The position numbers and the translations under genes were made by a program. Of a stretch of 64,000 bases of DNA, positions 11,496-21,758 are shown piece by piece (the stretch's first letter is position 1; every line of letters starts with the position of its first letter). The notes under the pieces were generated by a model, which saw only the letters and a list, made by a program, of their open reading frames with translations, searched no databases and was not told the DNA's origin. This DNA comes from Dryocosmus kuriphilus (taxonomy: Eukaryota; Arthropoda; Insecta; Hymenoptera; Cynipidae), in NCBI GenBank assembly GCA_038277395.1, contig CM076193.1, forward strand, positions 90,535,583 to 90,599,582. Direction: 5' to 3'.

Positions 11496-12860
11496 TGTAA
11501 TGAATCCGGTATTTAGTACCTGAATTCATTGTGATACTCCAGCGCTCGGCGCGCCAATTCAAATCTCAATTACCAAACCCCAAATAATTTAAAATATCCT
11601 TTTCGAAAATCCATCGGTGTGAACCACCGATGAATTTTCGAGGGGTTCGTTCGGTTCCATAAAAAGCGAGACAAATTCCAGACCTCTTGTCAAAGGCCGG
11701 AAAGTGTCCAGTTCTTACATTTTTACGAGCCTTCCCCTTCAAACCACTTGAGGCAGGGAAATAATAGACATCCTGTGCGTGCTTCAAGAGAATAGGCGAA
11801 TCCCCGGGTCTGGAAAACACATGTTTGCAATAAAATAACTAAAGGTCTTCGAGAAATAGCCTTTCCTTTTTTTGTCTTGTCGGACACTTAAGAATTCGAA
11901 ACGGGGAAATCTTCAATCTTTCGACCCATAGAAACAGGAAGTCGTAAAAGCTAAGAATCATCCACGACGAACGCGCATTCTGGAAAGTCCCAAACCTTCT
12001 CATATTTCTTTTGAAACGAAGTAAAAAGCTCTGAGCGGGGAAAAGGGCATGTGACGACGAAGCTAGATTTAAGGAATAATTAAAAGACTTCATAAAGATT
12101 CCTAAAAATATAGTAATTGTCATGAACAAGTTAAAGATCAAGGATAGGAACAATTTAGATTTAATTTTCAGAAAACATTTAATTATTAAGAATAAATTAG
12201 GGATAGTCATAAAACACAAATGTTAGATATTATAGAAAAGGATTTAGATGTTTGTTAAATGATCAGGCAATAGATTTTTATATTAAATTTGCATTGAATT
12301 GATTTTTATATTAAAGTAGATTTAAATACTTTATCACTATATTAATATTTTATTGTAACGATAACATCTAAATATTAGGAGTAATTAGAAAGGCAGGGAA
12401 CTTAGGATAAATGGAAGTAGGCTAGACTGCAGCCAAAACGAGCAACCATGGAAGGGCCCAGCCACAGTGGTGGGGGCGAGGACCTACGACAGCCCCTGCG
12501 TGGGTGAGCATCGACACGACGGACGACTCAGGAGTGATTTTTGAGCTTTCGAACCGTGAGGACTTTTCTCGCTTTGCTCCCACGATTTTCGAACAGCATT
12601 CTCGCGCGAGACTTTTCAACTTGTAACGCTAACAAATAAATTCTTTGATTTTACCGGTATTCCAACTCTTGAGTTTTTATTTTAAATTAAGCTTAAAAGA
12701 ATAGTGTTTTTTTTTTTTCTAATAATTTCAGCACAACGCGGGGTAAACTCCAGTTTTTAGCAACATGAACCCACAACCATCGATTGAGGACTTTTGCTGA
12801 ACATCGTTGGGTTGATTCCTAATTTGAATTTCGCGCCCGATTTATTTTACGGTCGTCACA
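11496..12860 (+). repeat. 5' LTR of Gypsy-1
   Basis: 1,365 bp, starts TGTAATG and ends GTCACA. It matches 19822-21184 except for three substitutions and two extra T in the run ending near 12718. Reverse-strand open frames inside it recur in both LTRs only because the LTRs are copies. Confidence 0.95.
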
Positions 12861-12870
12861 GGATTATTTT

Positions 12871-12888
12871 TGGTGACAGCGGTGCTGG
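12871..12888 (+). other. Primer binding site of Gypsy-1
   Basis: TGGTGACAGCGGTGCTGG begins 10 bases after the LTR end. It starts with the TGG that pairs with a tRNA CCA end. Gypsy-2 has nearly the same site two bases after its LTR. The priming tRNA is not assigned. Confidence 0.7.
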
Positions 12889-13187
12889 ATGTGTTGACTC
12901 GCGTTGTGTCGTGCTACGAAAATTTCAAAAGTGGAGGTGACAGTTTGTGACCAAGTGCGCGTGAAAACAATTTATAATCGGTTTGATTGTTTTCGCTCGG
13001 AACGCCGGGCGGATCGAGTAGTTCGGCCGAACGGGCAAGGCAATTATAATCGATGATTATAATCATGCAGTCACTCCGCAATCTGAACGCCACAATTTCA
13101 GCCCGAATTTTTGACGGGGTTTTTGGAGTCTGAAATTGAAACAGAAGTGTAGAGACCCCGTGTCACTCCTCTCACTTGTGTAGGCGC

Positions 13188-13380
13188 AACGTGGGACCGA
13201 GAACGAGAGGACCGAGGACGACAGGACCGAGGACAAGGAGGACCGAGAACGAGAGGACCGAGGACGACAGGACCGAGGACAAGGAGGCCCGAGATCGAGA
13301 GGACCAAGGACGACGAAGACGAGAGAACGAGAGAACCAAGGACGAAGAAACGAGAGAACGAGAGGACGAAAAGAACCCGA
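13188..13380 (+). repeat. Degenerate tandem repeats in the Gypsy-1 leader
   Basis: GA-rich units of the type GACCGAGGACGACAG and GACCGAGGACAAGGAG repeat with drift. The open frame across them (13176-13490) is Arg/Glu/Thr low-complexity and I do not call it a gene. Ordinary leaders are not repetitive, so this may be a packaging or spacing element. Confidence 0.6.
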
Positions 13381-13583
13381 AGAAATTGGCTCGCGAGTGT
13401 GGTGAACCTTGTGAACTTGGATACTGTGTATGTGTACGTGGTATGTGTACGTGTTACGTGTACCGCAAATTCAAGCCAATTGTCGTCTAGAACTTCAAAA
13501 CGGTGAGTCGCATGTGCCTTCAATATCTTTGCTCAGAGCTCGGTATCGTTCCCTTTTAATCAGTCCAAAATTTTTCCAACAAA

Positions 13584-14948
13584 ATGGACAACCTAGACAT
13601 TGGCAACGGGCCTGCCGCGAACGAGGAAATAGTCGCAAACGGTGACAGGTCTAACGATCTAAATTTGGGGGTCTCAGAACAATCCACAGAAAACATATTA
13701 GATCAAAATTCAATACCCGGTCGCGAATACCCAACAGAACAAAGTCCTCATGGACATGATTACACTCATTCTTTTGCGATTATTCCACAAGGTCCCTTAA
13801 ACGTCCAACTTCCAGCTAGAAACCCTAGCCATCTCGGAAGTCAGGCTGGACCATCTAACTCAACAACGCATAGTTCCAATTCCATATTGCGCCTCGAAGA
13901 ATCCGGAAACTATATTCATTTCAAGGCCGCGTTAGAGTTCATACCAAAAAGTTATGACGGCTACAATGTCCCCACAAATAAATTTGTACGTGATTGCTTG
14001 TACGCACAGAGCTCTATTAAACCCGCTGAAAGACCCCTTTTATTACGTCTCATCCGGTCAAGAATCACGGGAAGCGCAGCCTCCTACCTTCAAGACAGAG
14101 AGATAAACTGTCTAGAAGATCTCTTGACCAGCATCAAATTAGCATTCTCCCCTCATCATAATCTGGGACAGTTGCAAGCTATGCTGAGCACTGTCACTCA
14201 GAATCCTGGAGAGTCTGTCCTCGAGTATGGGGTTCGCGTTAGTCTCCTCATAAACCAACTGGTCGAGGTAATCGAACAGCAATGCTCACAAGAGATTGCT
14301 TATGGAATGGTCAAAGTTACCCGCGAAATAGCTATAGAAAATTTCATAAGAGGGCTAAAGCCAGCTCTGGAACTTAAGGTCAGACTTCGAAACCCTAACA
14401 CTCTGCAAAATGCTATTAATTTAGCCCAAGCTGCAGATTGGGAAACCGGGTATCAAGAAAATCTACGTCGCGATGCTCGTCAAAGTCTAAATAATAACCA
14501 CATAGGAAATAAATTCACCCCTTATAATGGCAGGTCAAGGGTACACACTTTTAAGGGAGATCGGCAAGAAAGTGGTAATCGCGGTAATAATCGAAGCCAC
14601 GATAGAAGAAACGTAGCTCCACAAACGTGCTTCAACTGCAATAAGCCTGGACATTATGCCAGGGATTGCAGAAATACAAAGACAAATAATTCGCGAGTAA
14701 ACGTAAAAACTTGCCACGTATGCCATAATAACGGACATTTTGCCCGCGAATGCCCACAAAGGAAAAATGTAGAAATTGTTTGTTTCAAATGTGGTAAGGG
14801 AAATCATTACGCAAATAAATGCCCCAATCAAGATCCTCTGCCATCCACCCAATTCTGCGACCAATGTAAGATAACCGGACATAATAACTCAAACTGCAAG
14901 CATAGAAATAATCATCGTGACGAAAACACCATCAATTTAAACGAATAA
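13584..14948 (+). CDS. gag: Gag of Gypsy-1, four CCHC knuckles
   Basis: 454 residues, intact. Gag builds the particle and packages the RNA. The middle part (about residues 110-300) is the capsid-like retrotransposon gag region, with ILRLEESGNYIHFKAALEFI before it. A basic linker follows. Residues 349-439 hold four zinc knuckles: CFNCNKPGHYARDC, CHVCHNNGHFAREC, CFKCGKGNHYANKC and CDQCKITGHNNSNC. Four is more than the usual one or two; Gypsy-2 has two. The ATG at 13584 lies in CAACAAAATGG and is the first in a frame open for the full gag length. The stop TAA is six nucleotides from a slippery site leading into protease. Confidence 0.92.
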   Translation: MDNLDIGNGPAANEEIVANGDRSNDLNLGVSEQSTENILDQNSIPGREYPTEQSPHGHDYTHSFAIIPQGPLNVQLPARNPSHLGSQAGPSNSTTHSSNSILRLEESGNYIHFKAALEFIPKSYDGYNVPTNKFVRDCLYAQSSIKPAERPLLLRLIRSRITGSAASYLQDREINCLEDLLTSIKLAFSPHHNLGQLQAMLSTVTQNPGESVLEYGVRVSLLINQLVEVIEQQCSQEIAYGMVKVTREIAIENFIRGLKPALELKVRLRNPNTLQNAINLAQAADWETGYQENLRRDARQSLNNNHIGNKFTPYNGRSRVHTFKGDRQESGNRGNNRSHDRRNVAPQTCFNCNKPGHYARDCRNTKTNNSRVNVKTCHVCHNNGHFARECPQRKNVEIVCFKCGKGNHYANKCPNQDPLPSTQFCDQCKITGHNNSNCKHRNNHRDENTINLNE

Positions 14949-15610
14949 AGAACTCGACTCGCCGGCGCCAAGTCGAGGTCGAAGATAAAGAAGCGCCTTT
15001 AAAATGTACGGTATTCGCGATCAATCCATCCATAAAAAAAGAATCACCTGTAGTTCAATTCGAAGCTGAAACTTTTAAATGTAAAAAGGTAGAATTTCTT
15101 GTTGACACCGGAGCAGAATTAAATTTAATAAAAAAGAAAGAAATAAAATCCAATACTCAAATAAATCAGGAAAATAAATGCCATATATTTGGAATCGGTC
15201 CAGGTACAATAAAAACCCTAGGCGAAATTAAATTAAAAATAAATGATGCCGAAGTTATATTTCAAGTGGTCCCCAACAGCTTCCCTATCGTTCAAGGCGG
15301 CCTTTTAGGAATGCCCTTTCTTACCGATCAAAACGCCGTTTTACATATAAAAGAGGGTCAAATGACGTCTGATATAGGGACCATTCCATTCCGTAGAGGA
15401 ACGACTTTCCGTTTAACAGCGCGAACTCGCCAATTAGTCTCTTTGCCAATCAAAAATTCCAATGTCACGGAAGGTTATTTGCGACGTATTCATGCAGGTC
15501 CAGGAATCTTCATAGGAGAATCGTTAGTTTCCCAAGTTGATGGTTTGGCCAAAATCTTTTGCATAAATACCACTACGCGTGACGTCGAATTAAAACATTC
15601 CTCCGATTGA
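14921..15610 (+). CDS. Aspartic protease of Gypsy-1 (gag -1 frame)
   Basis: The frame is open from 14921 to a TGA at 15608, about 229 codons, entered by frameshift from gag rather than by its own ATG. The catalytic motif LVDTGAELN is at 15098-15124 (Asp-Thr-Gly at 15104-15112). The protease C-terminal part has GGLLGMPFL, the usual hydrophobic-Gly region. It cleaves the Gag-Pol polyprotein. The downstream conserved stretch leading to RT continues in another frame from 15600. An A run at 15592-15595 marks the break, as Gypsy-2 reads straight through here. The TGA is thus probably due to one extra A. Confidence 0.85.
   Translation, partial: RKHHQFKRIKNSTRRRQVEVEDKEAPLKCTVFAINPSIKKESPVVQFEAETFKCKKVEFLVDTGAELNLIKKKEIKSNTQINQENKCHIFGIGPGTIKTLGEIKLKINDAEVIFQVVPNSFPIVQGGLLGMPFLTDQNAVLHIKEGQMTSDIGTIPFRRGTTFRLTARTRQLVSLPIKNSNVTEGYLRRIHAGPGIFIGESLVSQVDGLAKIFCINTTTRDVELKHSSD
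14936..14977 (+). promoter_or_regulatory. -1 ribosomal frameshift signal, gag to protease
   Basis: In the gag frame the bases 14936-14942 read T TTA AAC, the classical X XXY YYZ slippery heptamer. It lies three bases before the gag stop codon (14946-14948). Ten bases after it a stem begins: CTCGACT (14953-14959) pairs perfectly with AGTCGAG (14971-14977) around an 11-nt GC-rich loop. The protease frame is exactly the -1 frame and is open only from 14921, so slipping must occur in 14921-14948. Heptamer, spacing, stem and frame all agree. Confidence 0.85.
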
Positions 15611-17978
15611 GCTGGAAGAATGCGAAATTGTAACTCCATCTCCTCGAAAGACAAAAAAAACCTTGAATGACCAGAGTTCCAAATCTGAAAAAGCGAAAAG
15701 AACAGCAGAATTAATAAAAACAGTAGATATGGGCGATTTAAATAGTGAAGAAAAAGATAGTTTCATTGAACTTTTCAGCGATTATCTTTACCAATTTAAA
15801 TTGCCGAACGACAAACTCCCATGCACTTCCGTATTAAAGCATAATATCACTACTACAGATAATGACCCTGTACACGAGAAAATGCACAGGCTGCCCCCAC
15901 AGCACAGAGACGAAGTTAAAAAGCAATGCAAGGATTTAATAGAAAACAGTACTCTGGTCCCATGCAAATCTCCTTATAATTCTCCGGTGTGGGTCGTGCC
16001 TAAGAGAACCGATTATGAGGGTACAAAAAGGTGGCGAATGGTCATCGACTATCGCGCTTTAAACGAGAAGACAGTTGGCGACGCTTACCCTCTTCCGAAT
16101 ATCACGGATATTCTGGACCAGTTAGGGGGAGCGAAATACTTCTCGGTGCTAGATTTAGCTTCAGGGTTCCACCAAATCGAAGTAGAACCCACCGACCGCC
16201 ACAAAACTGCCTTCTCAACCCCATTCGGTCACTACGAATTCACTCGGATGCCGTTTGGATTGAAGAACGCTCCCGCAACTTTCCAACGAGTCATGGATCG
16301 AGTCCTGACAGGGTTGCAAGGGATCGAGCTCTTCGTATATATGGACGATATCGTCATATATGCCAACTCCCTTAAAGAACACACGGAAAAATTAAAGCGA
16401 CTTCTAGCCAGATTGAAAGACGCTGGCCTTGTTCTCCAACCCGATAAATGCAGGTTTCTGCGTAAGGAGATAGCTTATCTAGGGCACATAATTTCTCAGG
16501 ACGGAGTGAAACCCGATCCTAGAAAGGTGTCAGCCACCCAAAACTTTCCACTCCCCAAAGGCAGGAAAAACATTAAACAATTCCTCGGGCTCGCAGGGTA
16601 CTATCGGCGGTTCATTCCCGATTTTGCGAAAATATCAAAACCGCTAACCCAACTATTAAAGAAATCTTCTAAGTTTATTTGGGGACCAGAGCAACAAGAA
16701 TCCTTCGATAAATTGCGTACAATTTTATCTACCGAACCCTTACTTCAATACCCCGATTTTACCCGACCTTTTATCATAACGACCGACGCGTCTGGATACG
16801 CCCTAGGAGCAGTGCTCAGCCAAGGTCCCATCGGCAAAGATTTACCGGTAGCTTACGCCTCGCGAACTTTGAATGACGCAGAGAAAAATTATTCCACCAT
16901 CGAGAAAGAACTACTCGCGATTGTCTTTGCCGTGAAACATTTCCGACCGTACGTCTATGGGCGTACATTTACTTTAATAACCGATCACCGTCCGTTAGTA
17001 TGGCTACACAACTTGAAAGATCCAGTATCCAGGTTAGCCAGGTGGCGAATAAAATTAAAAGATTATCAGTATGTAATTCAATACAAACCAGGAAGAGTAA
17101 ACTCAAACGCGGATGCCCTCTCTCGCAACCCAGTAGATGAAGACAAAAATTACTATCCAACTAAACCCCTTGACAAAAATTATTATCCCGCAGATCCCAA
17201 CCCACAATCACAAACGGAGGATGATTGTCGGATATTGATCTTGCATGATCAATTAACTGACACCGACTCCAATCCTAATGACCATATCCTGTACAACGAA
17301 TACGAAATAGAAAGAGTATTTCTTTTCACGACAGAGGGAGAGAGAATGGGGAGAGAGGAGGAAATGACTGACGAGGACTTTAATAAGGAAAGGGTTGGTG
17401 CAGAGGGAAATGTAAGAGAGGAAGTAGTTCCAGATGACCCAATGGGCCCTTCGGGAGGAAGGTGCCCAAGCTCATTAAGGGGCAGTTCAAAAGAGAACTG
17501 TCCGAGTGGGAGCTGTGGAAGTAATGGGGAAGGAGAAGTGCGAAAATCTGGACCGATAAGCAATGAGATTTCGCACTCTCGCGACCCTATGGGTTCTTCG
17601 GGAGGAAGGACCCCGGGCTCATTAAGGGGCAGTTCAGAGTGGAACTGTCCGAGTGGGAGCCGGGCCGCGCGGCAAGAACAAGAGTTGAATGAAAAATCTG
17701 CAGTAAAAAGAGTGCTCCGACGGGAGCAAGGGTCATCTGCGAACGAAGAAAGTCAGATAAAGAATGTAGTTTGGAAACAGGCACCACATACGACAGAATT
17801 AGAGGACACATTAAATCCCCCTAAAATCAGAAAAATATCTCATACCAATTTTGAAAAAGTTGAAAGAGAGAGAGGTTGGATCCGTCCCTTTTTAAAACCT
17901 TTAATTCAATCCATTAAGGATAAATTGACGATTCGTGACGATCACATCCTAAATTTCGTTTCCGTAGATTGCGTGTGA
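15600..17978 (+). CDS. pol: Reverse transcriptase-RNase H of Gypsy-1
   Basis: Open from 15600 to TGA 17976, about 790 codons. RT motifs in order: WRMVIDYRALNEKT, FSVLDLASGFHQI (first catalytic Asp), MPFGLKNAPATFQ, YMDDIVIY (catalytic Asp pair at 16344-16349), LGHIISQDGVKPDP, FLGLAGYYRRFI. RNase H starts at TTDASGYALGAVLS with the DHRPLVWL region and ends near ADALSRNP. Then a Glu/Gly/Ser-rich linker of about 280 residues precedes integrase. The final TGA sits inside a linker region conserved with Gypsy-2, so it is a nonsense change, not the natural end. As in other Ty3/Gypsy elements this is part of one Gag-Pol polyprotein. Confidence 0.93.
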   Translation, partial: PPIELEECEIVTPSPRKTKKTLNDQSSKSEKAKRTAELIKTVDMGDLNSEEKDSFIELFSDYLYQFKLPNDKLPCTSVLKHNITTTDNDPVHEKMHRLPPQHRDEVKKQCKDLIENSTLVPCKSPYNSPVWVVPKRTDYEGTKRWRMVIDYRALNEKTVGDAYPLPNITDILDQLGGAKYFSVLDLASGFHQIEVEPTDRHKTAFSTPFGHYEFTRMPFGLKNAPATFQRVMDRVLTGLQGIELFVYMDDIVIYANSLKEHTEKLKRLLARLKDAGLVLQPDKCRFLRKEIAYLGHIISQDGVKPDPRKVSATQNFPLPKGRKNIKQFLGLAGYYRRFIPDFAKISKPLTQLLKKSSKFIWGPEQQESFDKLRTILSTEPLLQYPDFTRPFIITTDASGYALGAVLSQGPIGKDLPVAYASRTLNDAEKNYSTIEKELLAIVFAVKHFRPYVYGRTFTLITDHRPLVWLHNLKDPVSRLARWRIKLKDYQYVIQYKPGRVNSNADALSRNPVDEDKNYYPTKPLDKNYYPADPNPQSQTEDDCRILILHDQLTDTDSNPNDHILYNEYEIERVFLFTTEGERMGREEEMTDEDFNKERVGAEGNVREEVVPDDPMGPSGGRCPSSLRGSSKENCPSGSCGSNGEGEVRKSGPISNEISHSRDPMGSSGGRTPGSLRGSSEWNCPSGSRAARQEQELNEKSAVKRVLRREQGSSANEESQIKNVVWKQAPHTTELEDTLNPPKIRKISHTNFEKVERERGWIRPFLKPLIQSIKDKLTIRDDHILNFVSVDCV
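17436..17660 (+). repeat. Duplicated 78-bp unit in the pol linker
   Basis: Positions 17436-17513 and 17583-17660 encode two related 26-residue units, DPMGPSGGRCPSSLRGSS and DPMGSSGGRTPGSLRGSS, each followed by NCPSGS. They lie between RNase H and integrase. Gypsy-2 lacks them. Confidence 0.8.
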
Positions 17979-18272
17979 ACAACTCCAATAGGCCGAGAAT
18001 TAATGGATGCTAGAATGTTCCGGTTGAACGACCTGAAAAACGAAAAACCAGATTTAGGACAAGTAGTAGTCACGAAAAAACGATAAACTTTATATATTCC
18101 ACATTTTTGCTAAACAAAGATTTGACGAAAGCGTTAATTTTAAAGATTTTGAACTGGCGATTGACACCCTCAAGCAAGCTACAGAAAATTTGAAAGTTAA
18201 AACCTTTAGCATAGCGAAAGACGGAAATGGGTTAACTAGCATCCCTTGGAACCAAATAGAATCCGTGTTTAA

Positions 18273-19379
18273 AAAAACTATTTTGGAAAAGACGATTATC
18301 AAATCACGGTATGTACAGGCGAAGTGCGAATCCCAGACGAGTCGGAGCGTTCGATAATACTCGCTGAAGGTCATGATTCCACAGTAGCGGGCCATCGTGG
18401 AGAGAAAGGTACTTACGAGAAAATAAGGGAACGCTTTTATTGGAAAAATCTTAAAGAAGATGTCCACCGTTACGTACAAAGCTGCGACTCCTGCCAAAAG
18501 AAAAAACTCGTTAGGGTAAAAACGAAACAACCAATGAAAATTACAGATACCCCCATTAGAGCATTCGAAAAAATCCAAATGGATATAGTAGGCCCTTTAC
18601 CCAAAACCGGATTAGGGAATCAATACATTCTTACCTGGCAAGATTGCCTTTCAAAGTACTCAGGTGCAATTCCATTAATAAACGTAGAAGCGCCCACAAT
18701 TGCCGTAGCTTTCGCAGAATCCTTCATATGCACCTTTGGATGTCCAGAAGCGATTCAGACAGATCAGGGTTCGAATTTCATTGGAAGTATCATGGAGAAT
18801 TTTGCAAAGATCTTCAAAATTAAACAATACAAATCCACCGCTTATTATCCACAATCGTTGGGAGCGCTCGAACGTAGTCACCACACCTTTGTGGAATACC
18901 TCAGGCATTATTGCGGAAAAACGAATTGGGATGATTGGCTATCCTTCGCCATGTTCTCCTTCAATACAACGGTACATTCTTCCACCGGAGTAACCCCTCA
19001 CGAGATAATCTTCGGTAGACCAGCCAGAATTCCATCCGAATTCGCAGACGAAAAAGTCCCCAGAACATATATACAATACGTCGACGATTTGCTGAATCGG
19101 CTGACCGAAACTCAAGCCCAAGTCCATGGTCATCTCAATGCTGCGAAAACGAGAATTAAATATTATTATGATAAGAAATTGAACGAATCAAATTTTGAAA
19201 TAGGGCAACACGTCTACTTGCTAAAAGAACCGCGTAAAAGTAAATTCGAAGATCACTACGACGGACCCTATAAAATAATTAGAATATTTAACGATTTGAA
19301 CGTAGAATTGCAAATAACACCTAACACAACAAGAATTGTGCACATGAATAAGTTAAAACATGCGTTTTTAAGAATGTAA
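18273..19379 (+). CDS. Integrase of Gypsy-1
   Basis: Open in the pol frame from 18273 to TAA 19379. The zinc-binding HHCC part has GHDSTVAGH and CDSCQKKK. The catalytic core has MDIVGPLP (Asp), IQTDQGSNF (Asp) and GALERSHHTF (Glu) in D,D35E spacing. A C-terminal KLNESNFEIGQHVYL / YDGPYKI segment follows, the usual GPY/F module; no chromodomain is seen. It inserts the cDNA in the nucleus. Upstream, 17979-18272 still encodes linker related to Gypsy-2, but shifts frame at an A run near 18075-18080 and returns at the A run 18271-18277. Confidence 0.92.
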   Translation, partial: KNYFGKDDYQITVCTGEVRIPDESERSIILAEGHDSTVAGHRGEKGTYEKIRERFYWKNLKEDVHRYVQSCDSCQKKKLVRVKTKQPMKITDTPIRAFEKIQMDIVGPLPKTGLGNQYILTWQDCLSKYSGAIPLINVEAPTIAVAFAESFICTFGCPEAIQTDQGSNFIGSIMENFAKIFKIKQYKSTAYYPQSLGALERSHHTFVEYLRHYCGKTNWDDWLSFAMFSFNTTVHSSTGVTPHEIIFGRPARIPSEFADEKVPRTYIQYVDDLLNRLTETQAQVHGHLNAAKTRIKYYYDKKLNESNFEIGQHVYLLKEPRKSKFEDHYDGPYKIIRIFNDLNVELQITPNTTRIVHMNKLKHAFLRM

Positions 19380-19810
19380 ACAAGCAACCTTAGAGGTTAT
19401 GTCACACGTAAACATTGCACACATCAAATCCTATTGTAAGCTTCTTAGCCAAATTAACCTAATATATACATAAATAAAAGTCAAAAAAAAAAAAATTTTT
19501 TTATTAGATTTACGTAAATAAGAAAAACACTTACTTTAAAGTCGTAACTAGTTGAATAAATAGAAACATATTAACCATTGTAAACACTCGCCTTGACACT
19601 TGTATACACTACATATTCCACTGACCCACTGTCAGACATCGAGTTGCGCGCGCACGTAGTTGAATGGACATGGACTAACGGCGAACCAATACAAATATTG
19701 CCCAAATTCACCAAAGCTCAAAATCTTCTTAAACAAACCCAGGATTTCCTTCCTCTCTCTATATTACAAAATCTCGTAAAAAGCTGTTTTGTGAAAACAT
19801 CTTTTTTAAT

Positions 19811-19821
19811 AAGGGTGAAGG
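19811..19821 (+). other. Polypurine tract of Gypsy-1
   Basis: AAGGGTGAAGG sits directly before the 3' LTR. It is purine-rich with one T, as expected for the plus-strand primer. Confidence 0.6.
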
Positions 19822-21184
19822 TGTAATGAATCCGGTATTTAGTACCTGAATTCATTGTGATACTCCAGCGCTCGGCGCGCCAATTCAAATCTCAATTACC
19901 AAACCCCAAATAATTTAAAATATCCTTTTCGAAAATCCATCGGTGTGAACCACCGATGAATTTTCGAGGGGTTCGTTCGGTTCCATAAAAAGCGAGACAA
20001 ATTCCAGACCTCTTGTCAAAGGCCGGAAAGTGTCCAGTTCTTACATTTTTACGAGCCTTCCCCTTCAAACCACTTGAGGCAGGGAAATAATAGACATCCT
20101 GTGCGTGCTTCAAGAGAATAGGCGAATCCCCGGGTCTGGAAAACACATGTTTGCAATAAAATAACTAAAGGTCTTCGAGAAATAGCCTTTCCTTTTTTTG
20201 TCTTGTCGGACACTTAAGAATTCGAAACGGGGAAATCGTCAATCTTTCGACCCATAGAAACAGGAAGTCGTAAAAGCTAAGAATCGTCCACGACGAACGC
20301 GCATTCTGGAAAGTCCCAAACCTTCTCATATTTCTTTTGAAACGAAGTAAAAAGCTCTGAGCGGGGAAAAGGGCATGTGACGACGAAGCTAGATTTAAGG
20401 AATAATTAAAAGACTTCATAAAGATTCCTAAAAATATAGTAATTGTCATGAACAAGTTAAAGATCAAGGATAGGAACAATTTAGATTTAATTTTCAGAAA
20501 ACATTTAATTATTAAGAATAAATTAGGGATAGTCATAAAACACAAATGTTAGATATTATAGAAAAGGATTTAGATGTTTGTTAAATGATCAGGCAATAGA
20601 TTTTTATATTAAATTTGCATTGAATTGATTTTTATATTAAAGTAGATTTAAATACTTTATCACTATATTAATATTTTATTGTAACGATAACATCTAAATA
20701 TTAGGAGTAATTAGAAAGGCAGGGAACTTAGGATAAATGGAAGTAGGCTAAACTGCAGCCAAAACGAGCAACCATGGAAGGGCCCAGCCACAGTGGTGGG
20801 GGCGAGGACCTACGACAGCCCCTGCGTGGGTGAGCATCGACACGACGGACGACTCAGGAGTGATTTTTGAGCTTTCGAACCGTGAGGACTTTTCTCGCTT
20901 TGCTCCCACGATTTTCGAACAGCATTCTCGCGCGAGACTTTTCAACTTGTAACGCTAACAAATAAATTCTTTGATTTTACCGGTATTCCAACTCTTGAGT
21001 TTTTATTTTAAATTAAGCTTAAAAGAATAGTGTTTTTTTTTTCTAATAATTTCAGCACAACGCGGGGTAAACTCCAGTTTTTAGCAACATGAACCCACAA
21101 CCATCGATTGAGGACTTTTGCTGAACATCGTTGGGTTGATTCCTAATTTGAATTTCGCGCCCGATTTATTTTACGGTCGTCACA
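19822..21184 (+). repeat. 3' LTR of Gypsy-1
   Basis: 1,363 bp, TGTAATG to GTCACA, followed by the TGGG target copy. Differences from the 5' LTR are three substitutions and a poly-T two bases shorter. Confidence 0.95.
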
Positions 21185-21632
21185 TGGGCTAAAGCGGTAG
21201 CATCCTCACTACAAAACGTCCCCACTCTTGACCCTCGCCGCATCTAGTTAAAATATCTTTGGGCAGCTGCTAATGTATTAAATTTCGTTTGACTTTCCGC
21301 AGCGCCCCCCGTGCCCCTAAGCTTTTTTCTCTTTTTGTGAACTAAAACTAGACGTCCACGCTTCATCTTGAGCGATAAGGCAGGGTTACAGTTTAGCAAT
21401 TTGATAACGTCGGTAGAGAAGATCTGAGAGTGGGTAACTCCGATATGATAAAAACCAGAGGTAAAAAATTATTATTAAAATTATTAATAATAACCATCTT
21501 AATAATATTAATTATTATAATTTCACTACATAAATTCAAAAAAGGAGGAGAAGTTATACTAAAAGCACATAAAATGAATAAAAATAATCTTAAAGAAGGA
21601 AAAATATTTATTACACCTTTATTTAAAAATAA

Positions 21633-21634
<2 letters not shown>

Positions 21635-21691
<57 letters not shown>

Positions 21692-21758
21692 ATTATTCTA
21701 ATTTCAGACAAATAAAATAATTGACATAAAAGTTAATATTCTCAATATAAAAATAAAA

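Larger units (their letters stand above)
11496..21184 (+). mobile_element. Ty3/Gypsy LTR retrotransposon, full length (Gypsy-1)
   Basis: 9,689 bp bounded by TG...CA long terminal repeats and flanked by the 4-bp target duplication TGGG (11492-11495 and 21185-21188). Order: LTR, primer site, leader, gag, protease, RT-RNase H, integrase, purine tract, LTR. Gene order RT-RH-IN and the RT sequence place it in Ty3/Gypsy. No envelope-like ORF is present; only about 440 bases lie between integrase and the 3' LTR. The LTRs differ at three bases plus poly-T length, so insertion is recent. Pol carries three single-base frame changes in A runs and one in-frame TGA (17976), so the copy as written is not competent. 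Confidence 0.95.

Noticed and set aside
11566..12619. Reverse-strand open frames (84, 126 and 65 codons) present in both Gypsy-1 LTRs
   Set aside because: Their conservation follows from the LTRs being copies of one sequence; no start context, domain or codon bias supports an antisense gene.
13176..13490. 104-codon Arg/Glu-rich frame in the Gypsy-1 leader
   Set aside because: Pure low-complexity translation of the tandem GA repeats, upstream of gag and without a family match.
19593..19826. 77-codon frame between Gypsy-1 integrase and 3' LTR as an envelope remnant
   Set aside because: No membrane segment or known motif, and it runs into the LTR.
21430..21720. Lys/Ile-rich 96-codon frame
   Set aside because: AT-rich DNA plus a TA microsatellite; no sign of selection or domain.
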